From NCBI RefSeq assembly GCF_001245615.1, contig NZ_CWKH01000001.1, positions 1,240,001 through 1,304,000 of the forward strand: a stretch of DNA of 64,000 nt. The letters run 5' to 3'. The translations under genes and the position numbers were made by a program. Source of the DNA: Mycolicibacterium neworleansense. GTDB taxonomy: Bacteria; Actinomycetota; Actinomycetes; Mycobacteriales; Mycobacteriaceae. The stretch's first letter is position 1, and the number at the start of each line of letters is the position of its first letter. Shown piece by piece: positions 17,759 through 26,293 of this stretch. Under the pieces are notes generated by a model. It did not search any database, was not told the origin of the DNA, and saw nothing but the letters and a program-made list of their open reading frames with translations.

Positions 17759-18738
17759 CCATGCCGAGCGCGGACGAGCCGCTACCGGAGCCTCTGGAAG
17801 CGATCAACTGGAACGCAGTCACCGACTACCGGGACATCGAAGTATGGAATCGGTTGACAGCCAACTTCTGGCTCCCCGAGAAAGTGCCATTGTCCAATGA
17901 CCTGGCCAGCTGGAACAGCCTCAGTGAAGCCCAGCAACTGCTCACCATACGGGTATTCACCGGCCTCACGCTGCTCGACACCATGCAGGGAACCGTGGGA
18001 TGCGTTGAAATGCTCGCAGATTCGCTGACCCCACACGAAGAGGCCGTCTATACGAACATGGCGTTCATGGAGTCGGTTCATGCCAAGAGTTACAGCTCCA
18101 TCTTCTCCACCCTGTGCTCCACACGCGAGATCTCCGATGCGTTCGCGTGGTCACGCAGCAATATCTACCTACAGCGCAAGGCTCATATCGTCCACGACTA
18201 CTACCGCGGCAACGACCCGCTGAAAAAGAAGATCAGCTCGGTCATGCTGGAGTCGTTCATGTTCTACAGCGGCTTCTACTTGCCGCTGTATTGGGCAGCA
18301 CACTCGATCCTGCCCAATACCGCCGACATCATCCGGTTGATCATTCGCGACGAGGCCGTGCACGGGCACTACATCGGCTACAAGTTCCAACGCGGATTTC
18401 ACTACGAAACGACCGCGCGGCAAAACGAATTGCGCGAGTTCGCCTACGCCATGCTCACCGAGCTCTACGACAACGAAACTGACTACGCCCGCTATCTCTA
18501 CGACCCGCTGGGCATGACAGATCCAGTGCTGCCCTATATGCGCTACAACGCCAACAAAGCCCTCGCCAACCTTGGCTTCGACCCATTGTTCGCGCGCGCC
18601 GACAGCCAGGCTCCCGTGGAGATCCTGTCCGCGCTCGACCCCGGGGCAGCCGAGAACCACGACTTCTTCTCTGGCAGCGGCAACGCGTACGTCATCGGAA
18701 CCGCGGTCACGACCACCGACGACGACTGGAACTGGTAG
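17755..18738 (+). CDS. nrdF: Class Ib ribonucleotide reductase small subunit
   Basis: A 327-residue R2 subunit. Metal ligands and radical Tyr are visible: LTLLDTMQG (Asp), [13 protein letters not shown] (Glu, His, radical Tyr), [11 protein letters not shown] (Glu) and [15 protein letters not shown] (Glu, His). The C-terminus [15 protein letters not shown] and final DDDWNW match NrdF. It activates with O2 or superoxide and supplies the radical to NrdE for dNTP synthesis. No nrdE, nrdH or nrdI is nearby. ATG 17755 overlaps the ctaD stop (ATGA), so the two are translationally coupled. Confidence 0.93.
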   Translation: MTMPSADEPLPEPLEAINWNAVTDYRDIEVWNRLTANFWLPEKVPLSNDLASWNSLSEAQQLLTIRVFTGLTLLDTMQGTVGCVEMLADSLTPHEEAVYTNMAFMESVHAKSYSSIFSTLCSTREISDAFAWSRSNIYLQRKAHIVHDYYRGNDPLKKKISSVMLESFMFYSGFYLPLYWAAHSILPNTADIIRLIIRDEAVHGHYIGYKFQRGFHYETTARQNELREFAYAMLTELYDNETDYARYLYDPLGMTDPVLPYMRYNANKALANLGFDPLFARADSQAPVEILSALDPGAAENHDFFSGSGNAYVIGTAVTTTDDDWNW

Positions 18739-18841
18739 TTCCACATCGAGGGTCTTTCTGCTCTAGCAGCCGGCAGCGGATCGGTGGATCGTCCAAGTGA
18801 CACCGCTCATTTGACGACGGTGCCGGAAGAGGGATAGTCCT

Positions 18842-20197
18842 ATGGGCCTTTCGTATTGCATTGTCGGTGGCGGAATCTCGGGTCTGGTAGCCGCCTACCG
18901 GCTTCGAAGGTCCGCCGGTCCGGACGCGTCGATCACGTTGTTCGACGGCGCTGATCGGCTCGGCGGCGTACTGCGCACCGTGCGTCTTGGCGGGCAACCA
19001 TTCGACATCGGCGCCGAGGCCTTCATCACCCGCAGGCCGGAAATGCCGGCTCTGCTGGCCGAGCTCGGGCTGGCCGATCGCCAGATCCAGACCACTGGTG
19101 CGCAGCCGTCGCTCTACAGCTGTGGGCAGTTGCACCCGTTGCCGCAGGGCGCAGTGCAAGGGATCCCGACGTTGGCATCGTCGATGCTCGACCTGGTGGA
19201 CAACGCATCGATCGCTCAAGTTCTCGACGAACGCATCCGCCCGCTGACCTGGAACGTCGGCGCTGATCCGACCGTCGCGGAACTGGTCGGCGATCGGTTC
19301 GGGCAGCAGGTCGTAACCAGGTCGGTGGACCCCCTGCTGGCCGGTGTGTATGCGGGATCGGCGGCGAGCATTGGCTTGCGCGCGGCTGCCCCGGCCGTGG
19401 CTGTCGCGCTCGATCGCGGCGCGACGAGCTTGACCGAGGCGGTGCGCAGGGCATTGCCAGCCCCGGTTTTCGGGTCGGCCTTCGGTGCGGTGCGGGGTGG
19501 CTACTCAGTGCTGGTCGACGAACTACGTCACCGGGCCGGTGCCCATTGGATTCAGAAGGGTGTCCAGCGAATCGACAGCACCACCGGTGGCTGGGAGGTG
19601 ATCGATGAAGAAGGTGGCTACTGGCCGGCCGATGCAGTCGTGATTGCTGTTCCGGCGCCACGCCTGCCCTCACTGATCGAGCACCTCGCGCCGCACAGCG
19701 CGGCAGCTGCGCGCCGCATACCCGTCGCCTCGGTGGCCGTTGTAGGGCTGGCTCTTCCAGCGGGCACACCGCTGCCCCAGCAGTCGGGGGTCTTGGCGGC
19801 CAGCGGAGAAAAGCTGCGCTGTAAGGCGATCACCCTGTCGTCGCGGAAATGGGGCCGGTGCGGCGATGTAGAACTGGTCCGGCTGTCGTTCGGCCGACTG
19901 GGCGACGAACTGGCCCGCAACGCCACTGACGACGACCTGCTGTCCTGGGCACAACAGGATCTGGTCACCCTCTTCGGCATTGCCGTGGAGCCCGTGGACT
20001 CTCACGTGCATCGCTGGATGGACGCGATCCCGCAGTACCAGCCGGGCCACCGAGGGGTGATCACCGAGCTACGGGCTGGGCTGCCGCCAACGCTGGTGGT
20101 GGCAGGCGCATACCTGGATGGAGTCGGGGTTCCAGCGTGTGTCGGGACGGCTACCCGCGCGGCCGAGTCACTGCTGACCGCCTGCGCGACACGGTAG
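18842..20197 (+). CDS. hemY: Coproporphyrinogen III/protoporphyrinogen oxidase
   Basis: A 451-residue flavoprotein with the FAD-binding motif CIVGGGISGLVAAYRL, LFDGADRLGGVLRT and the C-terminal GAYLDGVGVPACVG. In actinobacteria this enzyme (HemY, also CgoX) oxidises coproporphyrinogen III to coproporphyrin III using O2 as part of haem synthesis. A ribosome binding site (AAGAGGG) precedes ATG 18842. It lies 103 bp after nrdF on the same strand, so it may be part of the ctaD-nrdF transcript. It may be a second copy, since the other hem genes are absent here. Confidence 0.88.
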   Translation: MGLSYCIVGGGISGLVAAYRLRRSAGPDASITLFDGADRLGGVLRTVRLGGQPFDIGAEAFITRRPEMPALLAELGLADRQIQTTGAQPSLYSCGQLHPLPQGAVQGIPTLASSMLDLVDNASIAQVLDERIRPLTWNVGADPTVAELVGDRFGQQVVTRSVDPLLAGVYAGSAASIGLRAAAPAVAVALDRGATSLTEAVRRALPAPVFGSAFGAVRGGYSVLVDELRHRAGAHWIQKGVQRIDSTTGGWEVIDEEGGYWPADAVVIAVPAPRLPSLIEHLAPHSAAAARRIPVASVAVVGLALPAGTPLPQQSGVLAASGEKLRCKAITLSSRKWGRCGDVELVRLSFGRLGDELARNATDDDLLSWAQQDLVTLFGIAVEPVDSHVHRWMDAIPQYQPGHRGVITELRAGLPPTLVVAGAYLDGVGVPACVGTATRAAESLLTACATR

Positions 20198-20227
20198 GCG
20201 TGCCGCCTTGCGATCGAGGAGGCACGC
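20198..20227. terminator. Hairpin between convergent hemY and the Rieske gene
   Basis: Perfect 7-bp arms GCGTGCC/GGCACGC with a 16-nt loop in the 42-bp gap between two convergent genes. Plausible bidirectional terminator, not strong. Confidence 0.4.
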
Positions 20228-20239
20228 TCCGAAAGGTGG

Positions 20240-21812
20240 TCAGTCAGTCGACCGGGTACGGGGGCTGGTCGCTAGCTCGTGGCCCTTGGTGGTCAGGCAT
20301 TTGCCGTTGTCCAGGTTCCACTGCCAGCCGTGCAGGTTGCAGGTGAGGGTGTTGCCCTCCACCACACCGAATTTGGACAGGTCGGCTTTCAGGTGTGGGC
20401 ATCGGCGCTGGATCTGGTAGCCGTCCAGGGTGATCGACGAGGAATCGTCGTGGGCCTCGGCGAACCAGCCGTCGGCGTAGGCGATGCGTTCATCGGTCAG
20501 GCACTTGAAGAAGGTGTACAGGTACTCGTTGTAGCCGCCGACGCGCCAGGCTTTGAACCGGGTGGACAGGAAGATGGTGTTGACCCAGTCCGGCTCGTTG
20601 TCGCGCAGCACGGTGCGCACCAGCTCGGGCGGGATGGCGAATCCGTAGCGGAACTTCTCGTCCGCGATAGGTTCGCGCACAAGACGTTTCGGGAAATCCA
20701 GGACCACGGTCTCGGTGTGGTCGGGCCCGGACAGGCGCAGTTCCACCGGGTAACCGATACCGTCGCAGATCTGGTCGGTCTGGCTCATGATCGGCTCGAA
20801 CAACGCCCGCAGCCCGGGCAGCAGGGATTCCCCGGCCGCGGGCGCCCATGACGCCTTCTGCGCGGCCAGCACCGGGGCCATCCGCGCGGCGTACTCTTCG
20901 ATGTAGGCGGCTTTGCCGGTGGTGAAGATCGTCTCCGGATCCGGCACCGGATGCGTCAGCGAATCCAGTTGCGAGCCGGTGAAATCCGCGGTGCTGCCCG
21001 GGATCATCAGCAGGCCGCCGTCATGGCCGTGGCGCCGCATCTGATCGAGGAACACCACCTGGTCGGGGAAGATGTTGGCCGGGTCGCCGTGGTCGTCGTT
21101 GAGATCACGCAGCTCGGCATCCAAAAAGCACGGCGGCCCGGCCGACGGGATCACCCACGTCGCACCGACCTGCGCGATGTACTGGCGGCACCGGTCCATC
21201 TGGCGCTGGCGCTTTTGGACGCCGAAGGCCTCCTTGGCGCGGGCCGGCATGTCATAGACCATCGGATACCAGATGGCGCCCGAGTACTGCAGCATGTGCA
21301 CGTCGATCTGACCGAAATCGGTGTGCAGCATGTCCAGATCCACTGGGCGCGCGTCGTTCATGTTGACGGCAACGGCTTGGTCTACCTCGAGGACACAGGA
21401 CCGACTCGCTGATCGGTCCGTCGGCCGGTGCGCGCAGGGCGATGATCATCACGTCCAGCTCGCCCTTGGGGCCGCGCACGGTGTGCTTGACCGAATCGGT
21501 GGTCTCGAAGAACCGGTGAAAGCCCAGCGCCTGCAGTTCGCGCTGCAAATCCGGCACCGGGAAGTCGGGCAGCAGCACCACCGCGTCCTTGTTGACGTGG
21601 CGGCTCAAATTCTGCGGGTCGAAGTGATCCTTGTGCAGGTGCGACACGTAGAGGTAGTCGACGTCGCCGAGGGTGTCCCAGTCCAGTCCGCTGTTGTCGG
21701 GGAACGGGAACCACGAGGCAAAATAGGCGGGGTTGACCCAGGGGTCGCACAGAATGCTGCCAGCCTTGGTCTCGATCAGGAAGCCGGCATGCCCGACGCT
21801 GGTGACCTGCAC
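20240..21812 (-). pseudogene. MBL-fold/Rieske oxygenase-like gene, disrupted by a 48-bp foreign patch
   Basis: Two frames make one protein. The N-terminal part (from GTG 21812) is a metallo-beta-lactamase-fold domain with YVSHLHKDHFDPQN. The second frame, from ATG 21361 (MNDARPVDLDMLHTDFGQID), carries the rest and ends in a Rieske 2Fe-2S domain (CPHLKADLSKFG, CNLHGWQW). The family is usually one continuous chain resembling a CMAH-like hydroxylase. Between them 15-16 expected codons are replaced by the antisense of the VOC gene end, shifting the frame by one. ATG 21361 is in a conserved spot, so two separate polypeptides might still be made. A DosR box lies upstream at 22048. Confidence 0.85.
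21365..21412 (+). repeat. 48-bp repeat, inserted copy inside the MBL-Rieske gene
   Basis: Exact copy of 4879-4926, the end of the VOC gene, in the same window orientation but antisense to the gene it interrupts. It takes the place of a conserved segment, with no leftover duplication visible at its edges, so it is a replacement, not a simple insertion. Confidence 0.9.
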
Positions 21813-21831
21813 AAACAACCTTTCGATGGAA

Positions 21832-21960
21832 TCAGAAACGAAATGGACCGGTGCCCAATAGGGTTTCGCTGTGCGGCGTCAGTGGCCGCCGTAGTCGACT
21901 TGCCAGTGCTTGATGAGCGTCGAGAGGATCGAAGCCTTCCGCGAGATTCAGATTGGCCAT
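21832..21960 (-). CDS. Possible 42-residue ORF upstream of the MBL-Rieske gene
   Basis: ATG 21960 has GGGGAG about 9 nt upstream and encodes MANLNLAEGFDPLDAHQALA and then SRLRRPLTPHSETLLGTGPF before a stop 19 bp ahead of the MBL start. It would be the first gene on a transcript from the DosR box at 22048. No homologue is known to me. Support is position, ribosome binding site and sensible composition. Confidence 0.35.
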   Translation of the reverse strand: MANLNLAEGFDPLDAHQALASRLRRPLTPHSETLLGTGPFRF

Positions 21961-22303
21961 GGCTGAGGGCTCCCCACATTCCACATTCTCGGGCTCTGCG
22001 ATGTAGCAGCGCACCATCACTATTGCCCTGGGCACCTGTCCACAAAAGGGCCTTTAGTCCCTAGCTCCATGTTCGAACCATGAATCGTATTGCATGCCAA
22101 CAAAGTTCATCCTGGCTGCGGCTGATCCGTATGCACGCCAATAGGGACAGCCCGATGCGGCGGACCGCGCCGGGGTCGCATCGGGACGGCCCAAACTAGG
22201 GACCTTCGTCCCTATTCGACCGCTTCGGCCTGCCCTTAGTGTAGCAATCCAGCGAATTAAGGAACGTGTTCTCGTTTCCCGTTAGGTGGCTGGAGGTAAC
22301 GGA
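21961..22303. promoter_or_regulatory. Divergent promoter with two strong DosR boxes
   Basis: Core GGGCCTTTAGTCCC (22048-22061) is followed on the minus strand at 39 nt by TAGTGA, pointing to the MBL-Rieske gene. Core GGGACCTTCGTCCC (22199-22212) is followed on the plus strand at exactly 38 nt by TAGTGT (22237-22242), pointing to kshA. Both cores fit GGGACTWWAGTCCC closely. Confidence 0.88.
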
Positions 22304-23497
22304 TTGTCCAACGATTCGACTGGTGCCGCGGTGCGTGAGATCGATGTCGGGACGGCTCCGACGCGATTTGCCCGGGGCTGGCATTGTCTGGGCATGCTGT
22401 CAGAGTTCGTTGACGGAAAGCCGCACTCGATCAACGCATTCGGAACGAAGTTGGTGGTCTTCGCCGACAGTGAGGGCGCGGTGCACGTGCTTGACGCGTA
22501 CTGCCGACATCTCGGTGGCGACCTCTCGCAAGGCGAGATCAAAGGTGATGCCGTTGCGTGCCCGTTCCACGACTGGAGGTGGGCCGGCAATGGCCGCTGT
22601 ACACAGGTCCCGTATGCGAAGCGCGCTCCCCGACTTGCTCGTACACGTGTGTGGATATCGAGTATCCGTGCAGGTCTCTTGTTCGTCTGGCATGACCCAG
22701 AGGGCGGTGCACCGTCGCCGCATCTGGACATCCCCGACATTCCTGAGTTTCGTGACGACGGCTGGACGGAATGGTCTTGGCGCACTGAGCTCATCGGCTC
22801 GAACTGTCGAGAGATTGTCGACAACATCGTCGACATGGCGCATTTTTACTACATCCATTTCGGCTTTCCGACCTATTTCAAGAACGTGTTCGAAGGCCAG
22901 GTGGCGTCGCAGTACCTTCGGACAATCGGCAGGCCCGACGTCAACCTGGGCGGTTCGCACTATGCCGGCGAGCAGATCCTCGATTCCGAGGCGTCCTACT
23001 TCGGGCCGTCGTTCATGATCAACCGCCTGCACAACAGCTACAGCGGGTACGAAGTTGAAGCGATCCTGGTCAACTGCCACTACCCCGTGACGCCGGATTC
23101 CTTTGTGCTGCAATGGGGAATCATGGTATGTCGCCCGCAAGGCCTGAGCGACGAGGCCACCGACATGCTGTTGCGGGCGTTCACCGATGGTGTCAGCCGT
23201 GGCTTTCTGCAAGACGTCGAGATATGGAAGAACAAGACGCGTATCGACAATCCACTTCTGGTGGAGGAGGACGGTCCGGTCTATCAGCTGCGACGGTGGT
23301 ACGAGCAGTTCTATGTCGACGCCGCCGACGTCACCGCGGACATGACCGATCGCTTCGAGTACGAGGTGGATACCACGGCCGCCAACGAGTACTGGCGCCA
23401 AGAAGTCGCGGAGAACCTCCGGCAGCAAGAAACCCTGACCCCGGTCGACACAGACCTCGGTCTCAATCAGCGCAGCGTTGGGAAGGCAGTTCAGTGA
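22304..23497 (+). CDS. kshA: 3-ketosteroid 9-alpha-hydroxylase oxygenase KshA-like
   Basis: A 397-residue Rieske non-haem iron oxygenase. The Rieske cluster ligands are CRHLGGDLSQG and CPFHDWRWAG. The iron site is DNIVDMAHFYYIHFG plus a downstream Asp. The sequence follows KshA (Rv3526) closely, including FKNVFEGQVASQYL and the QLRRWYEQFYVD tail. KshA opens ring B of cholesterol-derived ketosteroids with O2 and needs the reductase KshB, not present here. Start chosen at TTG 22304 because GGAGGT precedes it by 6 nt. Overlaps hsaA by 4 bp. Confidence 0.93.
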   Translation: MSNDSTGAAVREIDVGTAPTRFARGWHCLGMLSEFVDGKPHSINAFGTKLVVFADSEGAVHVLDAYCRHLGGDLSQGEIKGDAVACPFHDWRWAGNGRCTQVPYAKRAPRLARTRVWISSIRAGLLFVWHDPEGGAPSPHLDIPDIPEFRDDGWTEWSWRTELIGSNCREIVDNIVDMAHFYYIHFGFPTYFKNVFEGQVASQYLRTIGRPDVNLGGSHYAGEQILDSEASYFGPSFMINRLHNSYSGYEVEAILVNCHYPVTPDSFVLQWGIMVCRPQGLSDEATDMLLRAFTDGVSRGFLQDVEIWKNKTRIDNPLLVEEDGPVYQLRRWYEQFYVDAADVTADMTDRFEYEVDTTAANEYWRQEVAENLRQQETLTPVDTDLGLNQRSVGKAVQ

Positions 23498-24696
23498 CTT
23501 CTGTTCAGCAAGGTACTACCCGGGCGGTTCACGACACCCGAACAGTTCTGGCGGGCGTCGACGAGTTGTTGCCGCTGCTGCGCGAGCGGGCCCAGTCCAC
23601 CGAGGATTTGCGGGCGATCCCCGACGAGTCCCTGACAGCGCTCGAGGACATCGGGTTCTTCACCCTGCTGCAGCCCGAGCAGTGGGGCGGTCTGCAGTGC
23701 GACCCCACCATCTACTGCGAGGCAGTGCGCCGGCTGGCCAGCGCCTGTGGTTCGACCGGCTGGGTGGCGGGTGTGCTGGCCGTGCACAACTGGCACCTGG
23801 CGCTGTTCGATCAGCAGGCCCAGGAAGACGTCTGGGGTGACGACCCGTCCGCACGCGTGTCCTCGTCGTACGCCCCGATGGGTGCGGCCCATGCCATCGA
23901 CGGGGGCTATCTGGTGTCGGGATCATGGCAGTGGTCGTCAGGAAGTGCGCACGCCACCTGGGCCTTCGTCGGTGGCCCGGTCATCAAGGACGGCCGGCCG
24001 GTCGATTTCGGCAGCTTCCTGATCCCGCGGACCGACTACCAGATCGACGACGTCTGGAACGTCGTCGGCCTGCGCGGCACCGGCAGCAACACCGTCGTGG
24101 TCAAGGACGTGTTCGTGCCCAAGCACCGCTTCCTGTCCTACAAGGCCATGAATGACGGCACCGCCGGCGGGTATCGGACCAACACCGCCCCGGTCTACAA
24201 GATGCCTTGGGGCACAATTCATCCCACCACCATCTCGGCCCCGATCGTGGGTATGGCCTACGGCGCCTACGACGCCCACGTCGAGCACCAGGGCAAGCGT
24301 GTCCGCGCCGCCTTCGCCGGCGAGAAGGCCAAGGACGATCCGTTCGCCAAGATCCGGATCGCCGAGGCCGCCAGCGACATCGACGCCGCCTGGCGCCAGC
24401 TGTCGGGCAACGTTGCCGACGAGTACGCGCTGCTGGTCGCCGGTGAGGAGATCCCGTTCGAGCTGCGCGCCCGCGCCCGTCGCGACCAGGTGCGTGCCAC
24501 CGGCCGCGCGATCGCCTCGATCGACCGGCTCTTCGAGGCCTCGGGTGCCACCGCGCTGTCCAACGACGCTCCGGTACAGCGGTTCTGGCGTGACGCACAC
24601 GCCGGCCGGGTGCACGCGGCCAACGATCCCGAGCGCGCCTACCTGATCTTCGGCAACAACGAGTTCGGCCTGCCCCCGGCCGACACGATGGTCTGA
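23494..24696 (+). CDS. hsaA: 3-hydroxy-9,10-seconandrost-triene-dione 4-hydroxylase HsaA-like
   Basis: A 400-residue flavin-dependent monooxygenase of the acyl-CoA dehydrogenase fold. The N-terminal helix block (LLPLLRERAQSTEDLRAIPD), the SGSWQWSSGSAHATW segment and the long C-terminal helices match HsaA. HsaA hydroxylates 3-HSA with O2 and reduced flavin from HsaB, giving the catechol cleaved by HsaC. HsaB is absent. The GTG start overlaps the kshA stop (GTGA), so the pair is translationally coupled in one operon under the DosR box at 22199. Confidence 0.93.
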   Translation: MTSVQQGTTRAVHDTRTVLAGVDELLPLLRERAQSTEDLRAIPDESLTALEDIGFFTLLQPEQWGGLQCDPTIYCEAVRRLASACGSTGWVAGVLAVHNWHLALFDQQAQEDVWGDDPSARVSSSYAPMGAAHAIDGGYLVSGSWQWSSGSAHATWAFVGGPVIKDGRPVDFGSFLIPRTDYQIDDVWNVVGLRGTGSNTVVVKDVFVPKHRFLSYKAMNDGTAGGYRTNTAPVYKMPWGTIHPTTISAPIVGMAYGAYDAHVEHQGKRVRAAFAGEKAKDDPFAKIRIAEAASDIDAAWRQLSGNVADEYALLVAGEEIPFELRARARRDQVRATGRAIASIDRLFEASGATALSNDAPVQRFWRDAHAGRVHAANDPERAYLIFGNNEFGLPPADTMV

Positions 24697-25135
<439 letters not shown>

Positions 25136-25160
25136 CGCTGTTTGAACTCCCCCGGCTTCG

Positions 25161-25505
25161 CTACGTCGCCGAAGCGCCTCCCTCCCCGCTGGCCGGCGAC
25201 AGTGCCATCAGTATGTCGCCGCGTTCATCGGCCGTCAGCCCTCCCCAGACCCCGTGCCGTTCGGCGAGTCTCAGCGATTGTCTGAGGCATGCACGCTTTA
25301 CCGGACATGCTTGGCAGATCGCCTTGGCCTGGGCTACACGTCGTCGTCGCGCCGCGGCTCTTTCGCGATCGGGGCCATAGAACACCGTCGGGTCGGCGTC
25401 GCGGCAGCTGCCCCGTGAACGCCAATCCAGAGAGGCCGACTCAGCAATCGGCCGCTGGCAGGTGTTCATCGGACCAGCACGGTGAGGTGCGGGAAGGCGG
25501 GCCAC
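25161..25505 (-). CDS. WhiB-family iron-sulfur regulator
   Basis: A 114-residue WhiB protein. Four cysteines for a [4Fe-4S] cluster are placed as GSCRDADPT and AICQACPVKRAC, followed by the turn GVWGGLTADERGD. WhiB proteins bind region 4 of SigA and respond to O2, NO or redox. The sequence does not let me assign a WhiB number confidently. GTG 25505 is preceded by AAAGGAG at the right distance. A near-perfect DosR core lies about 70 bp upstream, so this redox regulator is probably hypoxia-induced. Confidence 0.88.
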   Translation of the reverse strand: MARLPAPHRAGPMNTCQRPIAESASLDWRSRGSCRDADPTVFYGPDRERAAARRRRVAQAKAICQACPVKRACLRQSLRLAERHGVWGGLTADERGDILMALSPASGEGGASAT

Positions 25506-25572
25506 AAATGCTCCTTTCGCGGCTACCGATCAGGTACAACGATTCGACCACCGCACACCTGCTGCCGCTAGG

Positions 25573-25586
25573 GACTGAAGTCCCCG
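25573..25586 (-). promoter_or_regulatory. DosR box upstream of whiB
   Basis: Core GGGACTGAAGTCCC, a near-perfect match to the DosR consensus, placed between the whiB start and the end of the lipoprotein gene. It most likely acts on whiB. No clear -10 at the usual 37-39 nt spacing was found. Confidence 0.75.
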
Positions 25587-25603
25587 GCCGGTGAGGGCAT
25601 TTG

Positions 25604-26293
25604 TCAGGGCCTGATCTGGATCCCCGACAAGATGTGCTCCGAGTCCAGTTGGAATGTACGGTTTTGCGGTGTCACGCTCTGTGCAGCGACAATGACGACG
25701 GACATCTTGCCTTCGATGGGAACAGCGACGGCGATTGCCGTGGCACTTACTCTGTCAGCGGTGTAGGAGACTCTGCGGGCGGAGTATCCGCATACGGTCG
25801 CCGGGTGCTGCGAAATATTCTGGGCGCCAATATTTTCGAAGCCCGCGATGCTGTCGTTCAACATCTCGTCAGGCGTCTGATCTGGCTCTGTTGCCTCACC
25901 GGCGGCAACAGTGATCACAGGCACCCCGTTTCCATCGGCCAGTGCATTGTTGCGCAACACGAGCTTCATCGGCGGCTTGATGAAGTCCGGTTCTGATTCC
26001 CAATTGGGTGGCTGCGGAATCCGCATCGTCGGTTGCCCGGCGGCCAGGGAAACATCGATCCACCGGTCAGCCCTCACAATTGCGCAGTGTGCTGCCGCAG
26101 GCTGCGGCGTCGGTGTTCCTGTGGCTCCTTGGGCGGCCGCCGAAGTCGCTCGCTTGTTCTCCTCTGCGCTGCCGCAAGCGGCCAACAGCGCGGCGGCGAC
26201 GGCGACCACAACGAGTGTGTGTCCGAGCAGCTGGGGACTACCTCGATGTGCCGCTGACCGCGAAACCGTCATCAGGTCCGAAAAACCTTTCAC
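25604..26293 (-). CDS. LpqN/LpqT-family lipoprotein
   Basis: A 229-residue lipoprotein: signal helix LVVVAVAAALLAACG with lipobox LAAC, then a Ser/Ala/Pro linker and a globular domain with MRIPQPPNWESEPDF, PVITVAAGEATE and TVCGYSARRVSYTADRV. This is the pattern of the LpqN/LpqT family of mycobacterial envelope proteins. GTG 26293 overlaps the stop of the upstream monooxygenase gene (GTGA), so the two are coupled. Last gene of the aurF operon. Confidence 0.75.
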   Translation of the reverse strand: MKGFSDLMTVSRSAAHRGSPQLLGHTLVVVAVAAALLAACGSAEENKRATSAAAQGATGTPTPQPAAAHCAIVRADRWIDVSLAAGQPTMRIPQPPNWESEPDFIKPPMKLVLRNNALADGNGVPVITVAAGEATEPDQTPDEMLNDSIAGFENIGAQNISQHPATVCGYSARRVSYTADRVSATAIAVAVPIEGKMSVVIVAAQSVTPQNRTFQLDSEHILSGIQIRP

